37,522 nt of DNA, taken from the NCBI GenBank assembly GCA_020860715.1, contig JAJBTU010000001.1:1-37522 (forward strand). Reading direction: 5' to 3'. Source of the DNA: Clostridiales bacterium (GTDB lineage Bacteria; Bacillota; Clostridia; Lachnospirales; Lachnospiraceae). The notes under the pieces are model-generated. The model was not told the origin of the DNA. It searched no databases and worked only from the letters and a program-made list of their open reading frames with translations. Position 1 is the stretch's first letter; each line of letters starts with the position of its first letter. A program made the position numbers and the translations under genes. Of the stretch, positions 17,231 to 25,917 are shown in pieces.

Positions 17231-18385
17231 ATGATAAAACCGGAAAATGAGAAAGACTGCTGCGGATGCGGCGCGTGTGCGCAGGCCTGTCCCAGACAGT
17301 GTATTCAAATGAAAAGGAATGAGGAAGGTTTCCTGTATCCGCAGGTGGATGAGGGAAGATGCATATCTTGCGGTCGATGTGAGGCAGTATGTCCAATGAG
17401 CCTGAAGAGCAGGACAGATACATCGGAGCCGAAAGCATACGGAGGATGGATTACGGATGAACCCGTCTGTAAAAAAAGTTCATCCGGGGGGGCATTTCCG
17501 CTTTTTGCAAATTATATTCTGGAAAAGGGTGGAACAGTATATGGTGTGGCAATGAGCGATACACTGCAGGCTGAGCACCGAAGGATTTCTTCTGAAAAGG
17601 AGCTGGAGTTACTGCAGGGATCGAAGTATATTCAAAGCAATATCGGCGATACTTACAGACAGGCCGAGGACGATCTGAAGAAGTCAAAGCATGTATTATT
17701 TACCGGCACTCCGTGTCAGATAGCAGGCCTTTTATCTTATTTGGGGAAATCATACGATAAATTATATACGATGGAATCTATTTGTCATGGAGTTCCATCT
17801 CCTCTGGTTTTTGAAAAATATATTTCATATCTGAATGATTCCAGAAAAGATACGGTGACAAACTTTAAATTCCGCCATAAGGAAACTCCGTGGAAACCAT
17901 TGGGACAGACAGGAACTATAGTGACATATGCGTCGGGCAAAGAGGAGCGTTTTTTCCCGGTGCATAAGGATCCGTTCATGAACGGTTTTCTGGCTGACCT
18001 GTACCTGAGAAAAAGCTGTTATGAATGTCCGTTTAAACCGGCATATAAGAAAGAGTATCATGCGGATATTACCATTGCGGATTTTTGGGGCGTTGATCAT
18101 GTGGATCAGGAGCTGAATAATCCCGGAGGGACATCTTTGATCTTATTGAACTCTTCCCATGGAGAGGAACTGTTTGCCCAGGTGCGGGATGGATTTGAAG
18201 GGAAAGAAGTAGAGTTTGAAAAAGCTGTAAAGCAGAACAGGAGCCTGTATCATTCTGCGAAAGCACCATCCGAAAAGGAAAGGACGGGCTTTTTTGACAG
18301 CCTGAATCATAAGCCGTTTGAGCAGACCAAAAGGAGATATATGTCCGGGTTATACTGGGCGGTTCACAAAGTACGATCCTTATGA
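17231..18385 (+). CDS. Two-[4Fe-4S] ferredoxin / coenzyme F420 hydrogenase beta-subunit-like protein
   Basis: The 384-residue protein has two N-terminal ferredoxin motifs, C10-x2-C13-x2-C16-x3-C20 and C44-x2-C47-x2-C50-x3-C54. They are followed by the FrhB-type domain (about 75-370) with YGGWITDE, SSSGGAFPLFANYIL, LFTGTPCQIAGLLSYLG and ADITIADFWGVD. Members found in polysaccharide loci, often beside pyruvyl transferase family genes as here, have no established reaction; a redox step on a sugar or polyprenyl intermediate has been suggested but is unproven. The start at 17231 has AAAGGA 9 bases upstream and places the first cluster at the N-terminus as usual; the ATG at 17201 would add ten basic residues. 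Oxygen-labile clusters fit an anaerobe. Confidence 0.88.
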   Translation: MIKPENEKDCCGCGACAQACPRQCIQMKRNEEGFLYPQVDEGRCISCGRCEAVCPMSLKSRTDTSEPKAYGGWITDEPVCKKSSSGGAFPLFANYILEKGGTVYGVAMSDTLQAEHRRISSEKELELLQGSKYIQSNIGDTYRQAEDDLKKSKHVLFTGTPCQIAGLLSYLGKSYDKLYTMESICHGVPSPLVFEKYISYLNDSRKDTVTNFKFRHKETPWKPLGQTGTIVTYASGKEERFFPVHKDPFMNGFLADLYLRKSCYECPFKPAYKKEYHADITIADFWGVDHVDQELNNPGGTSLILLNSSHGEELFAQVRDGFEGKEVEFEKAVKQNRSLYHSAKAPSEKERTGFFDSLNHKPFEQTKRRYMSGLYWAVHKVRSL

Positions 18386-18394
18386 GCAGCGGAA

Positions 18395-18403
18395 TGGTAT
18401 AAT
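18395..18403 (+). promoter_or_regulatory. Possible extended -10 promoter
   Basis: TGGTATAAT (TG-n-TATAAT) is a full extended -10 element located between the stop at 18385 and the start at 18426. There is no recognisable -35 at the right distance, so this may be a weak internal promoter or chance. Confidence 0.3.
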
Positions 18404-18425
18404 GCGGGAAAGAGGAGGAAAAAAC

Positions 18426-20492
18426 ATGCTGATTCTGATGGTGATAGCCGGTCTGCTTTGCTGCGGCTATGTTGCGGCGGTATATTCAGATAACGCCACG
18501 GTTACGAAAATTGCCGTTTTTGCGTTTGCCGGATGGCTTTTTTCTCATATTATTGTGAGCGGCCTGCTGTTCTGGGCGGAAGCCTATTCGGTGAACCGCT
18601 GTGCGCTTTGCTGTATGCTGCTGTGGGGCCTTGCAGCTTTGATCTGTATCATCAGACGGAAGAAAGCATCGGTCTCTTTTCATCTGAAAAAGGAAATCCC
18701 TGTTTTTATCGTGGTTTTGTGTGCGATTCCGCTTGTCATGTCGAAAAACGAATATTTTGGGATGGGGCAGGATGAAGGCGTTTACCAGACGCAGGCGCTC
18801 CTTTTTATGAATGGATACAATGACGTGAATCTGGATATGAGTTCCTGGTACGCGACGGAGGATGAGGACGAGATCGCCCGGCTGGAGGAGGCGACGAGTT
18901 CTTCTAATCTGATTGGGTATTACAGACTGGCCAGCCGCTGGAATCTTCCGGGGATCAAGGCGAAGCATGTCACGGATGAGAACGAGGGCGTCCTGCATGG
19001 TATCCCGACATTCCCTGCCCTGCTCGCATTGTGGGGCAGCATGTTCGGCATGGAAAATATGCAGGGAATAAACACCGCCATCTATATATGTGTGATATTC
19101 CTTATTTTCTATATCTGTGAGAACATGTCTGTACATCTGATGGGTAAGATCATATCCATGGTGATTTACGCGATTTCTCCGCTGGTGATATGGTCCAATA
19201 AGTCGGCGCTGACAGAGACGGGGTTTACACTGATTTTTATGTGTTTCCTTTATTTTATTCTGCAGCTGCGCAAAGAGGAGCATGAGATAAAATACGCGCT
19301 TGGATCGGCTTTCTGTGTGGGTACGCTGTCGTTTTACCATGTGTCGGCGTTTGTTTTTATGCCGTTTTTTGTACTGATATATCTCGGGCTGTGGTATTTT
19401 TGCAGGAAGCGGGCGTGCCTTGCCGCAATGATTCTTTCTACGCTGGAATACCTGGCCGGTTTTTGGATGATGTATACGGTTGCGACATCGTATACGTCGG
19501 ACAATTACAAGGTCATTTATTATGGATTTATTGGCCATGATACCATCTGCCAGGTGGTTACGGTCACATGCGCGGCTGTTGTTCTGATCGGGCTGCTGCT
19601 TCTGCTTTTGGTAAGAAAACCGCTTCCGGTTTTGAGGATACCTGCGTCCGGATGCGCTGCATTCGTGAAGATTTTGTGCGTGGCTCTGGCCTGCCTTGCG
19701 CTGTACCGCTGCCATCGGAAGAGCAGCATGATGATCCGGCAGCTCCCCAATGTCACTCTGGGAGCCCTGTTGATTGTGTGCGGGGTGGTTGTTCCGCTTA
19801 TCGTATATCTGACTGTTTTCTTTTCAACAAAATGGTGGCTGGAAAACTATGACCGCATAATGCTTTTGACGTTTTTTGTGTATTGTGTTCTGATTTATTC
19901 TTCCCTGTTCCGCCCGTGGATAAAGCATTATTACTATTACGCCAGATATCTTACCATGTTCGTTCCGCTGCTGGCCATCATGGGCGGTGCTTTGCTGGAC
20001 CGGGCGGTGAAATGGCAGGGGATTCTGTCGGTCGCGGTGAGCGCCCTGATTCTGCTGCCGTACGACTGGTGTCTTCTGACCCAGATCGACGATACGAGAA
20101 TTGAGTGGAGCACGCTGAAGGAAATTGCGGCGGAACTGGATCCGGGCGACAGTATTATTATCGCAAAAGATTCTCTCTTTCAGTATTTTTACTTCCCGCT
20201 GATCGCGATGACGGATGCCGATATCTATCCGGCGTATGAGGACGACTTAAGTGATCAGATTGCGTCTCTCTCGGAATCCGGAGGGGATGTGTATGTCTTG
20301 GGAGGAAATGATGATACGGTGGAAGCCGAAGAGGCAGATCTGGTGCTTGTGAAAACGATTGTCAATCAGTGCAGCCAGGACACAAACGCGGCCAAAGACG
20401 ATTTCAGGAATCCAAATCACAGCAATCTGCTGCAGCTGCCGTTTACGTTCTATCAGTACACGAATACGTATGCGCTGTATATGGCGGAATGA
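18426..20492 (+). CDS. GT-C membrane glycosyltransferase, ArnT/PMT-like (GT39/GT83 type)
   Basis: The protein is 688 residues with about twelve hydrophobic segments. The first large outside loop contains MGQDEGVYQTQ with the D116-E117 pair characteristic of PMT/ArnT-type enzymes, followed by the GVLHGIPTFPALLALWGSMFG region. A C-terminal extracytoplasmic part of about 170 residues follows the last helices. Such enzymes take a sugar from a polyprenyl phosphate and attach it to a polymer, lipid or protein at the outer face. The start is fixed by AGGAGG at 18413-18418, seven bases before ATG 18426; an upstream in-frame TTG at 18318 would overlap the previous gene by 68 bases and lacks a site. 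The upstream GT2/GtrA pair is the likely donor supplier. The acceptor is probably the exported glycan, by inference. Confidence 0.85.
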   Translation: MLILMVIAGLLCCGYVAAVYSDNATVTKIAVFAFAGWLFSHIIVSGLLFWAEAYSVNRCALCCMLLWGLAALICIIRRKKASVSFHLKKEIPVFIVVLCAIPLVMSKNEYFGMGQDEGVYQTQALLFMNGYNDVNLDMSSWYATEDEDEIARLEEATSSSNLIGYYRLASRWNLPGIKAKHVTDENEGVLHGIPTFPALLALWGSMFGMENMQGINTAIYICVIFLIFYICENMSVHLMGKIISMVIYAISPLVIWSNKSALTETGFTLIFMCFLYFILQLRKEEHEIKYALGSAFCVGTLSFYHVSAFVFMPFFVLIYLGLWYFCRKRACLAAMILSTLEYLAGFWMMYTVATSYTSDNYKVIYYGFIGHDTICQVVTVTCAAVVLIGLLLLLLVRKPLPVLRIPASGCAAFVKILCVALACLALYRCHRKSSMMIRQLPNVTLGALLIVCGVVVPLIVYLTVFFSTKWWLENYDRIMLLTFFVYCVLIYSSLFRPWIKHYYYYARYLTMFVPLLAIMGGALLDRAVKWQGILSVAVSALILLPYDWCLLTQIDDTRIEWSTLKEIAAELDPGDSIIIAKDSLFQYFYFPLIAMTDADIYPAYEDDLSDQIASLSESGGDVYVLGGNDDTVEAEEADLVLVKTIVNQCSQDTNAAKDDFRNPNHSNLLQLPFTFYQYTNTYALYMAE

Positions 20493-20494
20493 TT

Positions 20495-20538
20495 CCGGCA
20501 GGATGTTCCGGCGATATGCTCCCGGCAGGATGTTCCGG
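20495..20538 (+). repeat. Two copies of a 17-bp direct repeat
   Basis: CCGGCAGGATGTTCCGG occurs at 20495-20511 and again at 20522-20538, with starts 27 bases apart. Each copy is itself partly palindromic (CCGG at both ends). The pair lies between the GT-C gene and manC, where a local duplication may have occurred. Confidence 0.85.
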
Positions 20539-20583
20539 TCGTATTCGGGGCAGACAGGTCTGACAACAGGAGGAAAAATTTAA

Positions 20584-21654
20584 ATGAAAAAAACAGCATT
20601 AATCATGGCGGGCGGCAGAGGAGAGCGCTTCTGGCCGCGCAGCAGGAGGAATCTGCCGAAGCAGTTTCTGTCGCTGACGGACGACGGTAAGACGATGATC
20701 CAGCTCACAGTGGAGCGGATTCTGCCGATTGTGGATCTGGAAGACATCTACATCGCTACCAATAAGGATTACCGGAATCTGGTAAAGGAGCAGCTGCCGG
20801 GGCTTCCCGATGAGAATATCCTCTGTGAACCGGTGGGGAGGAACACGGCGCCCTGCATCGGCCTGGGAGCGGTGCATATTTCCAGAAAGTATGAGGACGC
20901 GGTGATGTATGTGCTGCCGTCTGACCACCTGATCAAGTTCAACAACATGTTCCTGACGGTGCTGAAGGACGCGGCGGAGGTCGCCGAAAAGGGGGACAAT
21001 CTGGTGACGATCGGGATCACACCGGATTATCCGGAGACCGGATACGGATATATCAAATTCCGGCCGGACGTCATGGAGGGACGCAGCTACGAGGTAGAGC
21101 GTTTTGTGGAGAAGCCGAATCTGGAGGTGGCGAAGGAATATCTGGCCACGGAGCAGTACCTCTGGAACAGCGGGATGTTTACCTGGAAGATTTCTTCCAT
21201 TCTGGATCGGATCCGCACACTGATGCCGGATACGTACGCGGGTCTTAGGAAGATCCGGGATGCGATTGGCACGCCGGAGGAGGATTCGGTGCTGGAAAAG
21301 GAATTTTTTGCGATGGAGTCGCAGTCTGTCGATTACGGCATCATGGAAAAGGCGCAGCACATCTATACGATCCCGGGCGCGTTTGGCTGGGACGACGTCG
21401 GCTCCTGGCTGGCGGTCGGACGGATCAAAAAGACGAACGAGGCGGGCAACGTGGTGGACGGCAATGTGATCACGGTCAACACGCATGACTGCATTGTGCA
21501 GGGACAGAAGAAGCTGATTGCCGCGGTCGGGCTGGAGAACATGATCATTGTCGATACCGAGGACGCGACGTTGATCTGCGCGAAGGACAGCGCGGGCGAT
21601 ATCAAAAAGGTGCTGGAGAATCTGAAGATCTGCCACCGGGATGAGTATATCTGA
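20584..21654 (+). CDS. manC: Mannose-1-phosphate guanylyltransferase (GDP-mannose pyrophosphorylase)
   Basis: The enzyme makes GDP-mannose from mannose-1-phosphate and GTP in the cytoplasm. The 356-residue protein has the canonical nucleotidyltransferase signature AGGRGERFWPRSR with the key Arg15 and Lys25 in PKQF, CEPVGRNTAPCIG, VLPSDHLIKF and FVEKPN, and late WDDVGSW. It has only the GMP domain, lacking the cupin isomerase domain of long ManC proteins, so isomerisation must come from elsewhere; the fusion protein at 25918 has those domains. The start is supported by an AGGAGG site ending eight to nine bases before the ATG. The GC-rich gene opens the precursor block. Confidence 0.93.
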   Translation: MKKTALIMAGGRGERFWPRSRRNLPKQFLSLTDDGKTMIQLTVERILPIVDLEDIYIATNKDYRNLVKEQLPGLPDENILCEPVGRNTAPCIGLGAVHISRKYEDAVMYVLPSDHLIKFNNMFLTVLKDAAEVAEKGDNLVTIGITPDYPETGYGYIKFRPDVMEGRSYEVERFVEKPNLEVAKEYLATEQYLWNSGMFTWKISSILDRIRTLMPDTYAGLRKIRDAIGTPEEDSVLEKEFFAMESQSVDYGIMEKAQHIYTIPGAFGWDDVGSWLAVGRIKKTNEAGNVVDGNVITVNTHDCIVQGQKKLIAAVGLENMIIVDTEDATLICAKDSAGDIKKVLENLKICHRDEYI

Positions 21655-21662
21655 TTTTTTCG

Positions 21663-21691
21663 TTGCCTGATATGGGAAATGATGTTATACT
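21663..21691 (+). promoter_or_regulatory. Promoter for gmd (extended -10)
   Basis: The -10 is TATACT (21686-21691) preceded by TG-n (21683-21685), and TTGCCT (21663-21668) stands 17 bases upstream. It lies just after the manC stop (21654) and leaves a leader of about 80 bases before gmd, so gmd can be transcribed separately from manC. Confidence 0.55.
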
Positions 21692-21744
21692 GCCGTAAAT
21701 GTGTCCGGAGCGATTTCGAAGTGTCGGGATACGAATGCTTTTAG

Positions 21745-22812
<1,068 letters not shown>

Positions 22813-22825
22813 GCAGAATGTCATA

Positions 22826-22858
22826 AGGGCTGTCATGGTACAGCCCTGTTTTTACTTT
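22826..22858 (+). terminator. Intrinsic terminator between gmd and rmd
   Basis: AGGGCTGT (22826-22833) pairs perfectly with ACAGCCCT (22840-22847) across a 6-base loop and is followed by GTTTTTACTTT. It starts 13 bases after the gmd stop and ends just before the rmd ribosome binding site, so rmd depends on read-through or on an unseen promoter. Confidence 0.8.
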
Positions 22859-22881
22859 ATAGGAAACACAGGAGAAACGCA

Positions 22882-23841
22882 ATGAAGAAGGCTTTGATTA
22901 TCGGAGCGGCCGGCTTTGTCGGGAGTTACCTGATTCATCAGCTGAAGGATGTGGACGGATACCAGGTGGCGGTGACGAAGATGCCGCATGAGACAATTCC
23001 CGGAGAAGGATTTGAGGTGTATGACCTGAACATTCTGGAGCGGGAGCAGATAGAGAATCTTCTGACCAGGCTGCGGCCGGACTGCATTTTCCATTTGGCG
23101 GCGCAGAGTTCGGTTTTTGTCTCCTGGAAGAATCCGGGGCTGACGATTGATGTCAACATCAAGGGCAGTGTGAATGTGATGGACGCTGTCCGCACGCTGG
23201 ATTATAAGCCGCGCATGCTGCTCACCGGTTCCGGCGAGGAGTATGGGCATGTCCGTGAGGACGAGGTGCCGATCTCGGAGGAAAACGCCATCCGCCCGGG
23301 CAATATTTACGCGGCGACAAAGGCCTGCCAGAACCTGATCGGGAAGATCTACACGGACGCGTACCAGATGGAGATCATGTCGGTGCGTGCGTTCAATCAC
23401 ATTGGGCCGAACCAGGCGCCGATGTTCGTGGTGGCGGATTTCTGTAAGCAGGTAGCGGAGATTGAGGCGGGCAAGCAGGAGCCGGTGATCTATGTGGGGA
23501 ATCTTTCCGCAAAGCGTGATTTTACTGACGTGCGTGACGTGGTGCGCGCGTACAGTCTGTTGATGACGCATGGAAAGGCCGGGGAGACCTACAATGTCGG
23601 CAGCGGCCATGCGGTGGAGATACAGGAGATTCTGGATAAGGTGCTGAAGCTGAGCCGTGTGCCGATCCAGGCAAAGACCGATCCGGCGAAACTGCGGCCG
23701 GTCGACGTGCCGATCATTGAGGCGGATACGGCAAAGCTGCGTGCCTGCACAGGCTGGGAGCGGCAGATTCCGCTGGAGCAGACGCTCGCAGAAACGCTGG
23801 ATTACTGGCGCGGGAAGGTCGCTGAAGAAGCGCGGGATTGA
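22882..23841 (+). CDS. rmd: GDP-6-deoxy-D-mannose reductase (GDP-D-rhamnose synthase)
   Basis: The enzyme reduces the Gmd product at C4 to GDP-D-rhamnose. The 319-residue short-chain dehydrogenase has GAAGFVG (8-14), HLAAQSSVFVSWKNP, TGSGEEYG, and catalytic Y143-x3-K147 in YAATKAC. It continues RAFNHIGPNQ, VADFCKQVAEIEAGK and VGNLSAKRDFTDVRDVVRAY, which match Rmd rather than GDP-fucose synthase (which also epimerises) or the aminotransferase PerA. GDP-D-rhamnose is uncommon in Bacillota. AGGAG lies seven bases before the ATG. The distance from gmd is 69 bases, including a terminator. A related 4-reductase making GDP-talose is the main alternative. Confidence 0.85.
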   Translation: MKKALIIGAAGFVGSYLIHQLKDVDGYQVAVTKMPHETIPGEGFEVYDLNILEREQIENLLTRLRPDCIFHLAAQSSVFVSWKNPGLTIDVNIKGSVNVMDAVRTLDYKPRMLLTGSGEEYGHVREDEVPISEENAIRPGNIYAATKACQNLIGKIYTDAYQMEIMSVRAFNHIGPNQAPMFVVADFCKQVAEIEAGKQEPVIYVGNLSAKRDFTDVRDVVRAYSLLMTHGKAGETYNVGSGHAVEIQEILDKVLKLSRVPIQAKTDPAKLRPVDVPIIEADTAKLRACTGWERQIPLEQTLAETLDYWRGKVAEEARD

Positions 23842-23926
23842 TGAAGAAGTGCGGAATTGTTGAAAACACTCATGTGAATCCTGCCGGAATCAGACAGAAA
23901 AAGGATACTGGTAACCTGAAAGAACT

Positions 23927-24013
23927 GGAATAATCAGGAAAGTTAAGACAAAATCGGAATAATCAGGAAAGTTAAGACAAAATCGGAATAATCAGGAAGG
24001 TTAAGAAATAACC
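23927..24013 (+). repeat. Three tandem copies of a 29-bp unit upstream of the phosphohexomutase gene
   Basis: Copies lie at 23927-23955 and 23956-23984 (identical) and 23985-24013 (diverged in its second half). The unit begins GGAATAATCAGGAAAGTTAA. There are no unique spacers between copies. The array fills much of the 198-base gap between rmd and the phosphohexomutase gene and ends just before that gene's ribosome binding site. Copy number could vary by slippage. Confidence 0.9.
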
Positions 24014-24039
24014 GGGAAAGATTAGGGGGCGACAAATCT

Positions 24040-25818
24040 ATGGATTATATGGAAAACTACCGGTTCTGGTGTACAGATTCGTATTTTGACGAGGAGACAA
24101 GGCAGGAACTTATCGCCCTGCAGGGGAATGAGGCGGAGATCGAGGACCGGTTTTATAAGGATCTCTCTTTCGGCACCGGCGGCCTGCGCGGTGTGATCGG
24201 CGCGGGTACGAACCGCATGAATCTCTATACCGTCCGCAAGGCGACGCAGGGGCTGGCGAATTTTATTAATATGGAAACCGGACGGGACGATGGAAAGTCC
24301 GGGACGGACGGTGATGCAGACGCCGGGGAACGCCCGGGTATAGCGATCGCCTTTGATTCCCGGCACATGTCGCCGGAGTTTGCGGATGAGGCGGCGCGCT
24401 GCATGGCGGCGAACGGGATCAAAGCCTATATTTTTGAATCGCTGCGTCCGACGCCGGAACTTTCATTTGCGGTGCGGCATCTTGGCTGCATCGCCGGGAT
24501 CGTGATCACGGCGAGCCACAACCCCGCGGAGTACAACGGCTATAAGGTGTACTGGGAGGACGGGGCGCAGATTACAGCGCCTAAGGACAAACAGATCATT
24601 GCGGAAGTAAACCGTGTGACGGATTTTGCCATGGTGAAGACCATGCCGAGGGAAGAAGCGGCTGCGGCGGGACTGTATCAGGTGATCGGAAAAGAGATTG
24701 ACGACTGCTACATCGCGGAGCTGAAAAAGCAGATCATTCATCCGGAGATCATTCAGGCGATGGCGGACGACATTACGATCGTCTACACGCCGCTGCACGG
24801 CACCGGCAATCTTCCGGTGCGCCGTGTGCTCTCCGAACTGGGCTTTAAAAAGGTCTATGTGGTGCCGGAGCAGGAGAAGCCGGACGGCGATTTCCCGACT
24901 GTGCCTTACCCGAATCCGGAAGATCCGAAAGCATTTGCGCTCGCGCTTGCGCTGGCGAAAAAGGTCGATGCGGATATCGTGCTGGCGACAGATCCGGATG
25001 CGGACCGGCTCGGTGTTTATGCGAAGGACAGCCGCACCGGGGAATATATGTCCTTTACCGGCAATATGTCCGGAATGGTGATCGCGGAGTATATTCTCTC
25101 ACAGAGAAAAGAGAAAGGGACGCTGCCGGAGAACGGGGCGCTCGTGAAGACAATCGTCACGACCGATATGGCTGATGTGATCGCGGAAAAATATCAGGTG
25201 AAGCTGATCGAGGTGCTGACCGGATTTAAGTATATCGGGGAGCAAATCAAGTTTTTTGAACAGCAGCACACATATCAGTATGTGTTTGGCATGGAGGAAA
25301 GCTATGGCTGTCTGGCGGGCACGCATGCCCGCGACAAGGACGCCTGCGTGGCAGTAATGGCACTCTGCGAGGCGGCGGCTTACTGTAAGAGCCAGGGAAA
25401 GACCCTCTGGGATCAGATGCTGCAGATGTACGAGGAGTACGGCTATTTCCGTGAGGGACTGGAGTCCGTCACGCTGAAAGGGATCGACGGCAGCCAGAAG
25501 ATTCAGGAGATGATGCAGGCCATGCGGCAGACGCCGCCGGCGTACCTGGCAGGTCTGAAGGTTCTGGAAGCGCGCGATTATGACGCGGATGCAGTGAAGG
25601 ATATGGAAACGGGCGAGATCAGGCCGACCGGACTTCCGAAGTCCAATGTGCTGTATTATAAACTGGAGAACAATTCCTGGTGCTGCGCGCGCCCGTCCGG
25701 CACCGAGCCGAAGATCAAGTTTTATATGGGCGTAAAAGGCAGCAGCCTGGAGGATTCAGCGAAGAAGCTGCAGGAGCTGCGCAGGGCGCTGCTGGATTTT
25801 GCGGGCGTTGAGGGCTGA
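24040..25818 (+). CDS. pgcA: Phosphohexomutase (phosphoglucomutase/phosphomannomutase), PgcA-like
   Basis: The enzyme interconverts hexose 6-phosphates and 1-phosphates, here plausibly mannose-6-P to mannose-1-P for ManC, or the glucose pair. The 592-residue protein has the four-domain layout of the family: GTGGLRGVIGAG, active-site serine S159 in TASHNPAEYNGYK, the metal loop DPDADR (318-323), the sugar-binding GMEESYG motif and the phosphate-binding RPSGTEPK near the end. The length matches Bacillus PgcA (about 580) rather than the shorter ManB/GlmM type, so glucose activity is likely as well. The AGGGGG at 24024-24029 precedes the ATG. The substrate choice cannot be decided by eye. Confidence 0.92.
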   Translation: MDYMENYRFWCTDSYFDEETRQELIALQGNEAEIEDRFYKDLSFGTGGLRGVIGAGTNRMNLYTVRKATQGLANFINMETGRDDGKSGTDGDADAGERPGIAIAFDSRHMSPEFADEAARCMAANGIKAYIFESLRPTPELSFAVRHLGCIAGIVITASHNPAEYNGYKVYWEDGAQITAPKDKQIIAEVNRVTDFAMVKTMPREEAAAAGLYQVIGKEIDDCYIAELKKQIIHPEIIQAMADDITIVYTPLHGTGNLPVRRVLSELGFKKVYVVPEQEKPDGDFPTVPYPNPEDPKAFALALALAKKVDADIVLATDPDADRLGVYAKDSRTGEYMSFTGNMSGMVIAEYILSQRKEKGTLPENGALVKTIVTTDMADVIAEKYQVKLIEVLTGFKYIGEQIKFFEQQHTYQYVFGMEESYGCLAGTHARDKDACVAVMALCEAAAYCKSQGKTLWDQMLQMYEEYGYFREGLESVTLKGIDGSQKIQEMMQAMRQTPPAYLAGLKVLEARDYDADAVKDMETGEIRPTGLPKSNVLYYKLENNSWCCARPSGTEPKIKFYMGVKGSSLEDSAKKLQELRRALLDFAGVEG

Positions 25819-25917
25819 TATTGTATAAAGCCGGGTGAAGCAGAACATCCGGTCATGGCAGTTTCGTGTCTGTTATGATCGGATGATTCATATGAGGAAT
25901 AAGGAGCTGTCGTATTC

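Noticed and set aside
18318-18425. N-terminal extension of the GT-C protein starting at TTG 18318
   Set aside because: It would overlap the preceding gene by 68 bases and add hydrophilic sequence. The ATG at 18426 has an ideal AGGAGG.
23927-24013. CRISPR-like array
   Set aside because: The 29-bp units abut with no spacers between them, there are only three, and no cas gene is near.
25871-25879. TGTTATGAT, a possible extended -10 before the three-domain fusion gene
   Set aside because: It is a weak -10 with no -35, in a 99-base gap between genes that can be co-transcribed.
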